This document shows, in pieces, positions 58,871 to 64,000 of a DNA stretch of 64,000 bases. Source of the stretch: Forficula auricularia (taxonomy: Eukaryota > Arthropoda > Insecta > Dermaptera > Forficulidae); NCBI GenBank assembly GCA_024734495.1, contig JALMQS010000621.1, forward strand, positions 930,001-994,000. Direction: 5' to 3'. The position numbers and the translations under genes are program-made. The notes beneath the pieces are model-generated. The model saw only the letters and a program-made list of their open reading frames with translations. It was not told the DNA's origin and did no database searches. The stretch's first letter is position 1. Each line of letters starts with the position of its first letter.

Positions 58871-59770
58871 ATACAGTAAAAAGTGCCAAAATATGCCAAA
58901 AAATATGCAATTAAAAATGCTGAAATATGCAGTTAAATATGCAGTATACGTGAAATATGCAAATATATGCAGCAAAAGATGGCAAAATAAATTTTGTTAT
59001 GCACTAAAAAATTAAAATTGAATACAAAATGACTATATATTTGAAAGAGTGCTATGAGAGGAATAAAATGGTAAAGTAAGCTATAGACACTAAGTGTCAA
59101 ATTTCTTCGTTTATTGCGTAAAAAATTGCACAAAATTCTCATTACAATTACTATAATATAATATTATTAAAAAATCTTTAAAGTCAAAGTAATAATTGGT
59201 ACACTTGAATAAAATAAACATAAAAAATATGATTATGTTTCAAAAATGTGAAGAAAAAATACGGGGGAGGAGGTGTAGTTTTATTTAACATACACGATCG
59301 TATTGTATTGTTTTTATTTTTTTTACCATATGCATTAACAAGATTTTCTTATTGGGTTACAAATAATAAACTAATAAAATAATGCAAATATTTGACCAGC
59401 TATAATAATCTGATCCCTACACTAATTTACACACACTACAACACACACACACGAACACTCAATATCCAAACTGGGTTATAGTCCCCAAAGGCCATTAAAA
59501 AAACAATAAAGAAATAATTCACAAATGATCTAAAAAATAATTCAAATTTGATTGTAATTGTGAATGATTAATGTTTACAAGTATTCTCCTGTTTTATTTT
59601 TTTTTTTCATACTTTCTCCGAAAAGTGACTTTTAAAACAATCGCTATTTGGCACGAAATGTGCAATATTTGACAAAAAATCCTTCAAATATGCAATTTTA
59701 AGCAATTTTCTTCAAATATACAATTTTATGCAATATTACTCAAATATGCAAAAATATACAGTTTAAAATT
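58870..59770 (+). repeat. ATATGC-word arrays at both ends of an AT-rich block
   Basis: 58878-58980 and 59640-59765 are packed with 'aaatatgca' words in the same orientation at irregular spacing. The block between them (about 660 bp) is unrecognised and includes a (CA)n run near 59436. Clustered subterminal words like this occur in hAT-type elements, but there they are usually inverted at the two ends; here they are direct, and no terminal inverted repeat was found. Confidence 0.4.
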
Positions 59771-59983
59771 TAACCCACAGTATCCAAGATGCATGATTGG
59801 GATAGATAATTGATCTCCTGGGTCGTATGTGTCGGCAAACAAAATATCCAATTGCATAGGAATCCGGTGTCTACTCATAAGCAATTTGTCTTCTATTTGT
59901 TGAAACCTACCTAGTCATTTATATATTTTTCAATTTTAATTTTAATAAATTATGTTGATTAATGTCCATTATAATTAGTAGAT

Positions 59984-60292
59984 TAAAAATTCAGTTTATT
60001 GGACAAAGTTTTTTTATTGAAGTTCTTCTTCAATTTTTGTACAACGTTTTGTCTCTCTCGAGACTTTTTCAAGTACTCAATTGGTTAGAACAACATTGGT
60101 TGAAATAAAGATAAAAATAACTGACACATAGTAAAATTCTACTATGTCTCAGTTATTTTTATCTTTATTTCAACCAATGTTGTTCTAACCAATTGAGTAC
60201 TTGAAAAAGTCTCGAGAGAGACGAAACGTTGTACAAAAATTGAAGAAGAACTTCAATAAAAAAACTTTGTCCAATAAACTGAATTTTTAATC
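59984..60292. mobile_element. Nearly perfect 309-bp palindrome with two hammerhead-like cores
   Basis: Left 'aattcagtttattggacaaa' and right 'tttgtccaataaactgaatt' are exact complements, and pairing continues inward ('ttcttcttcaatttttgtac', 'aaccaatgttgttctaacc') to the centre at about 60140. Cores lie at 60039-60076 (-) and 60197-60234 (+). The arms differ at G12: left AAAACG, right GAAACG. It is probably a recent inverted dimer. Confidence 0.7.
60197..60234 (+). ncRNA. Hammerhead-like motif M2
   Basis: GTAC (stem I), TTGAAAA, extra A, stem II GTCTC/GAGAC with loop GAGA, GAAAC, GTT, GTAC (stem I). Stem II and stem I are exact and ACGT is present. The first core strand is TTGAAAA rather than CTGANGA (C3U, G8A), which would normally abolish cleavage. 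The mirror copy at 60039-60076 has the same change. Confidence 0.4.
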
Positions 60293-62021
60293 TTTTAATT
60301 TTAATTTTGCTAAAATATATTTTGAGGGATGAGCATATTTATTTTTCCCTGATAATAAAAGAAGTGTGGCTTTCAGAGAAGCAAAATAATTGACTTGAAA
60401 AATAATTTAATTCAGAAGATCATTTGAGTTGAACCAGTTTTTTGACAGAATTATCAATAGGATTTTTCTACTGGTCAAATTCTAGAAATTTCTAATAATA
60501 TATTTACTTGGTAGGTGAATTCAAGCCCCTCCTCAGTGGCAACACGATGTATGAGTTTTAAATTAATTCAGATGGTCCGCTAAGATCGTTCTTAATTATA
60601 GATATTTTAATTTCTTCAAAGGGGTATTTAACTATATCTTGCAGTCCAGGATCAATTAAAACATTTGTAAACTACCTAAAGAATAAGTCTTGTTTGTTTA
60701 GTAGAAAAGTTATTTGACTAAATTACTTGTATTTATTTATCAAATATTTATTCAATAAATAGAACATCTCACAGATCTTTATTAGGAAAAACATTTAAGG
60801 TAATTTGAATTGCATGTAACTTATAAAATGAAGAGTAAATATAATTTAATATCCTAAATGTTTTGATATTCTTGATTTATTAGAATAAAGAACAACATGT
60901 CTTCTTCTTTTGGTGTATTAGGTACTATATAATAACATACATTTGTACAATTTTTGTTTAGTACAGAGGCTTATTTTATTAGTCAACTTATCTTTTACTA
61001 ACATTGCTTTAAATTTTTTAGGTAATATAGTTAAAAATTTCTACTTATACTCGTATATTCGCAAAAAATATGTTTGTTAGCTATTTATGTCATTAAAAAT
61101 TTAGATTGCACCAAGAGTGGCCATCCGATTTTCTAAATATTAAATTCTTTTCTTTGGCATTTTGAAATCAACATAATCATAGATTTCGGAAGTTAAGTAT
61201 TTTGTAACACGGTTGGTTTTGAATGCGAGAATTTCGATAAACACTAGTTTATATCCAATCTACATTCTTAATGGTGATAGTTTCAACCAGTCTGCAGAGC
61301 CCGGATTTGACTCCTGAGCCATGACGAGGAAATGTCCAAAATACGAATATGAGATGGTTTCATGAAAGACCCATTTTTCTCAAATCTTTTGTTTTCTTAT
61401 AATCTATTTTTTCCCTTCTTGCTACGAGGCTCATAACCATTGGCTTATTATGTTTATTGAAATTCCACCACAAAATCACCGTTGTTACAAAATACCTAGC
61501 CTCCAATATCTCGTAGACTTGATAGTATAATTTGCTTGTAAAATTTCCAAACAGCTAAAAACAACTTTATTATTGTTCTTTTTCTATTGTGGAAGTTGGC
61601 TTATAGAGATTAAATCGATTAAAATAAAGATTAAAGTGAGGGTTTTAATTCAATTCATTGAGCAAATTATAATGTTTCAATGACAGACTCTTAACTAAAC
61701 ATGACATTGACATGATTGCAGAGAACCTTTGACAATCCCTCACTTCTTTCACGTTCAGCTTTACTTCCAGAAAGATTATCTATCCCGGCTTAGCAGTCAT
61801 GTCAAAAAAAAAATTGAATTTTCCAAAGGCGTTTTTCATTGAGAGGTAGAATTTTAAAATAAATTATAATCAGCAAAACGATAATCAAATCATCAAAAAT
61901 TGTTGGACTCGCACCGTTTCTAGAAAATTGTCTTTATAAGAGATACTAAAATAAATTCAATTAAAAAGTAAAAACTTTCTCAAGACATACTACTTATAAT
62001 CTCCCCGAATTTAGAGTCAGT

Positions 62022-62333
62022 AAACAGCTAGAGGCGACTGTGGGTCAGTGGCTAGAGTGTCGGGCCACTGGCCTGAAATACGCTGGTTCGAAACCGAGTC
62101 TCGGCAGATATTTGCAGCCACCTCCTCTTGGAAAGCAATGGCAACCTACCAAGAGTATAATTGCCTAGTAACCTCTCCAAACTAGCCGTTCGGAGCCGGC
62201 GTTAAAAATTAGGTCCCGTATATCTGTGTAAAAAAAAACAGCTAAACACACTCAGCACAGGTATATGTGGAGAGAAGCCAAAACGTCAGAGAGACCTGAT
62301 ATGCCACTTAAAGAAGAAGAAGAAACAGCTAGA
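62022..62333 (+). mobile_element. tRNA-derived SINE with 11-bp target-site duplications
   Basis: Pol III promoter boxes: A-box TGGCTAGAGTG (62049-62059) and B-box GGTTCGAAACC (62085-62095), 36 nt apart as in tRNA. The tRNA-like head (to about 62110) is followed by a body and an (AAG)n-like 3' tail (62311-62322). The element (62033-62322) is flanked by exact AAACAGCTAGA repeats at 62022-62032 and 62323-62333. It was retroposed by a LINE, whose machinery it borrows. The exact duplications and intact boxes suggest a young copy. Confidence 0.85.
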
Positions 62334-62888
62334 AAATCAAGACATAAACGAAGATACAGCTTATTAATACAAACTTTTTTTGTTTCTGTTTCACCTTTTT
62401 AACAACAAGATTCGTATTTTTCTTAATTTCTGCATTTTTTATTTAAAATTTCTGAAATTTAAAATCCCAAAATCTAAACCACTTCTTCGGTTTGACATTA
62501 CAGACGTTTTGGAATCAAAATGAACTACTCTAGGAAAACAATTTTATTTATTAACGATATCATAATCATCACAAAGGATATACAGTCGAAAGACTGGTTT
62601 GACACAACCACCCACCTCTCTATTCGTTTTATTCGATACTATCTTTTTCACTTGTCTGAACTTCCTATCCCCATCTTTAATTAACTACATATGTTAGGTA
62701 TATTTAAAAAACAGCAACATTTTTTCTAAATTTATCTTAAAACTAGATAGATTATTTATTTGTTTGTGCTAACACATAACAATCAGATGGCTAATCTTAG
62801 TTAATTTATCTGGATTATTATAATTTTTGAAAATATTGTTATTTGGACGAAACGTTTATTATTTATTCCTGGCATATATGGCCACTGT

Positions 62889-63222
62889 TCTTTTTACTTT
62901 ATCCAATGCGAAGCATGGGGAAAGTATTGTAATCGGTCTAGCGGCAAGCGTGACTTCAAAGGGTCCTCAGGTAAAGACTACGGAACCCATGGACTCAATT
63001 ATGTTCACAAATTGTAGTATTCAATTAGGTTGAATTTTAGAACGTGACGGTTTTGCCAAAAATTACATGGGGTCTCGTCGAGAGGCCAAAAAGTGCGATT
63101 TTTACTTTATCCAATGCGAAGCATGGGAGAAAGTATTGTAATCGGTCGCGCGGCAAGCGCGACTTCAAAGGGTCCTCAGGTAAAGACTACTCAACCCATG
63201 GTCTCAATTAAAGTCACAAATT
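62889..63222 (+). repeat. GAAGCATGGG repeat, tandem, joined to the RT
   Basis: Unit 1 starts about 62890 and unit 2 about 63101, a period of about 211 bp. Unit 2 stops at about 63222, inside the shared text ('gtcacaaattgt'), where reverse transcriptase coding sequence begins within a few bases. The single copy at 13088 has the same unit. Short frames (68 and 61 codons) through the units are repeat by-products. It may be the 5' region of the retrotransposon or a repeat into which a truncated copy inserted. Confidence 0.6.
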
Positions 63223-63225
63223 GTC

Positions 63226-64000
63226 AAGGAATTGACAAGGTGATCCATTATCTCCAACATTATTTAATTGTGCGTTAGAGGAAATGTTCCATCAACTTAA
63301 TTGGGAAAAGAAGGGTTTAAGAATAAATGGAAAATATTTAAATAATCTCAGGTTTGCAGATGATATAGTTATAATAGGGACATCAAAGTCAGAAATAAAG
63401 GAAATGATAAACGAATTGAACCATGAAAGTAAAAAGATAGGTTTAAAAATAAATAATAAAAAATCAATTATAATAACTAATTGTGAAGAGGAGAATATAA
63501 AATATGAAAATAACGAACCACCCATCCTATGCAAACAAGAGACAATATACCTGGGACAAAAAATAAGTTTCAAAAAATTAAGAACAACCGAAGAAATAAA
63601 TAGAAGAATAGGTTTATCCTGGAACAAATTTTGGTCTTTGAAATTTATTTTGAAGAATAAAGAAATAAATTTAGATTCCAGGATAAAAACTTTTAAAAAA
63701 TGTATTCTACCAACTCTTACATATGGCGCGCAAACGTGGCCTATAATAGAAAAAATTTCAAAAAAATTTAGAAACAACACAGAGGGATATGATTAGAAAT
63801 ATCTTAGGAATAAGAAGAAAAGATAAGCAAAAAATAGTTGATATCTATAAAAACAAAAATGGAAAATATAAACATCGCTATAAGGAAAATGAAATGGAGA
63901 TGGGCGGGACACATTGCGAGGATGGGAAATGAAAGATGGACAAAAACCACCACTGAATGGTGCCCGTTGAATAAAACCAGGGACCGAGGAAGACCGCCGA
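63226..64000 (+). pseudogene. Non-LTR retrotransposon reverse transcriptase, 5'-truncated, runs off the window
   Basis: From about 63236 the frame reads 'QGDPLSPTLFNCALEEMF', the RT motif just upstream of the catalytic box, with 'LRFADDIVII' (catalytic ADD) at about 63350, 'LGQKISF', 'RIGLSWNKFWSLK' and 'CILPTLTYGAQTW' (to about 63745). A one-base loss before CAA breaks the start ('GI.QGDPL'). Frame changes near 63780 and 63860 lead to 'AIRKMKWRWAGHIARMGNER', 'TEWCPLN' and 'RDRGRPP' at the window end. The order is typical of insect RTE/R1-type endonuclease-RT elements; the 5' half (endonuclease) is absent. It belongs to the same broad class as the 45.1-kb pseudogene but is not the same family. 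Confidence 0.85.

Larger units (their letters stand above)
18070..64000 (+). other. Presumed first intron of frequenin
   Basis: It begins with the GTAAGT donor at 18070. I looked for a second exon encoding the expected TEKEI..W.KGF segment and found none, so the intron probably runs past the window end (at least 45.9 kb). It is filled with the mobile elements and repeats listed separately. The longer intervals in which I see nothing supportable are about 18080-20160, 20210-23450, 23905-25555, 28650-30215, 33990-35300, 40160-44630, 48010-49200, 54560-56240 and 60300-62020. They contain AT-rich DNA, poly-T runs and short microsatellites such as (TTA)n near 24190-24214 and (TTAA)n near 43508. 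Confidence 0.5.

Noticed and set aside
63292..63780. 162-codon ORF on the minus strand
   Set aside because: It is the antisense shadow of the non-LTR reverse transcriptase, which has clear RT motifs on the plus strand.
18070..64000. A second frequenin exon in this window
   Set aside because: I looked for codons giving the expected TEKEI and W.KGF segments after a splice acceptor and found no match. A computed protein-to-genome alignment would settle it.

Overview
The window is AT-rich nuclear DNA of an animal, almost certainly an arthropod and probably an insect. Evidence: a GT-AG spliced first coding exon of an insect-type frequenin/NCS-1 gene, insect-style Helitron termini, Penelope-like and non-LTR retrotransposon remains, and a tRNA-derived SINE with target-site duplications. 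A hemipteran-like repeat content is possible, but the species cannot be named from the sequence. There are no operons, CRISPR arrays or prokaryotic signals.

The only host gene supported at protein level is the first coding exon of frequenin (18006-18069, +). It is preceded by the only sizeable CpG-rich stretch (about 17380-17780), a likely promoter/5'UTR. No second exon was found up to 64000, so the last 46 kb is probably one very long, transposon-filled first intron. Weaker gene-like signals are a TATA box, a CRE-like octamer and a 31-codon ORF ending just before a splice donor (1268-1612), and a 62-nt exon-like segment with a good acceptor and donor (10145-10206).

Layout: 1-6800 is AT-rich, with diverged repeats, a 3'-truncated Helitron (2526-about 3128) and a hammerhead-like motif. 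6804-9747 is a Helitron cluster: a complete 861-bp non-autonomous copy, a copy with a frameshifted helicase remnant, and another Helitron 3' end, with a palindromic hammerhead-bearing element between the first two. 10900-17000 holds palindromes and a 119-bp tandem array that flips orientation. 23-33 kb holds hAT-like and other inverted-repeat elements, SINEs and two jockey/CR1-like reverse transcriptase tails. 35-39 kb holds long inverted repeats and a 160-bp higher-order repeat built from 20-bp units. 44.6-48.0 kb is bounded by inverted termini and contains an RT pseudogene interrupted by a 225-bp satellite (about 6.8 units). 50.1-52.2 kb is a decayed Penelope-like element (RT plus GIY-YIG) between 56-bp inverted repeats. 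53.2-60.3 kb holds further palindromic elements. 62-64 kb holds an intact-looking SINE and a 5'-truncated non-LTR RT that runs off the window.

The strongest unifying observation is a recurring RNA-like module: CTGANGA, one extra A/T, a GC hairpin, GAAAC, then a self-complementary ACGT (or ACTATAGT) ending in GTC/GTT. These are the core strands of a hammerhead ribozyme with an extra residue after A9 and a palindromic minimal stem III. It occurs at more than a dozen unrelated-looking loci on both strands, often as two head-to-head copies inside a palindromic element, and once per unit in the 225-bp satellite. Hammerheads are known from Penelope-like elements, and a degenerate version lies at the 3' edge of the PLE here. 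My reading is that several non-autonomous, ribozyme-bearing families populate this locus. Folding and cleavage assays are needed to test it.
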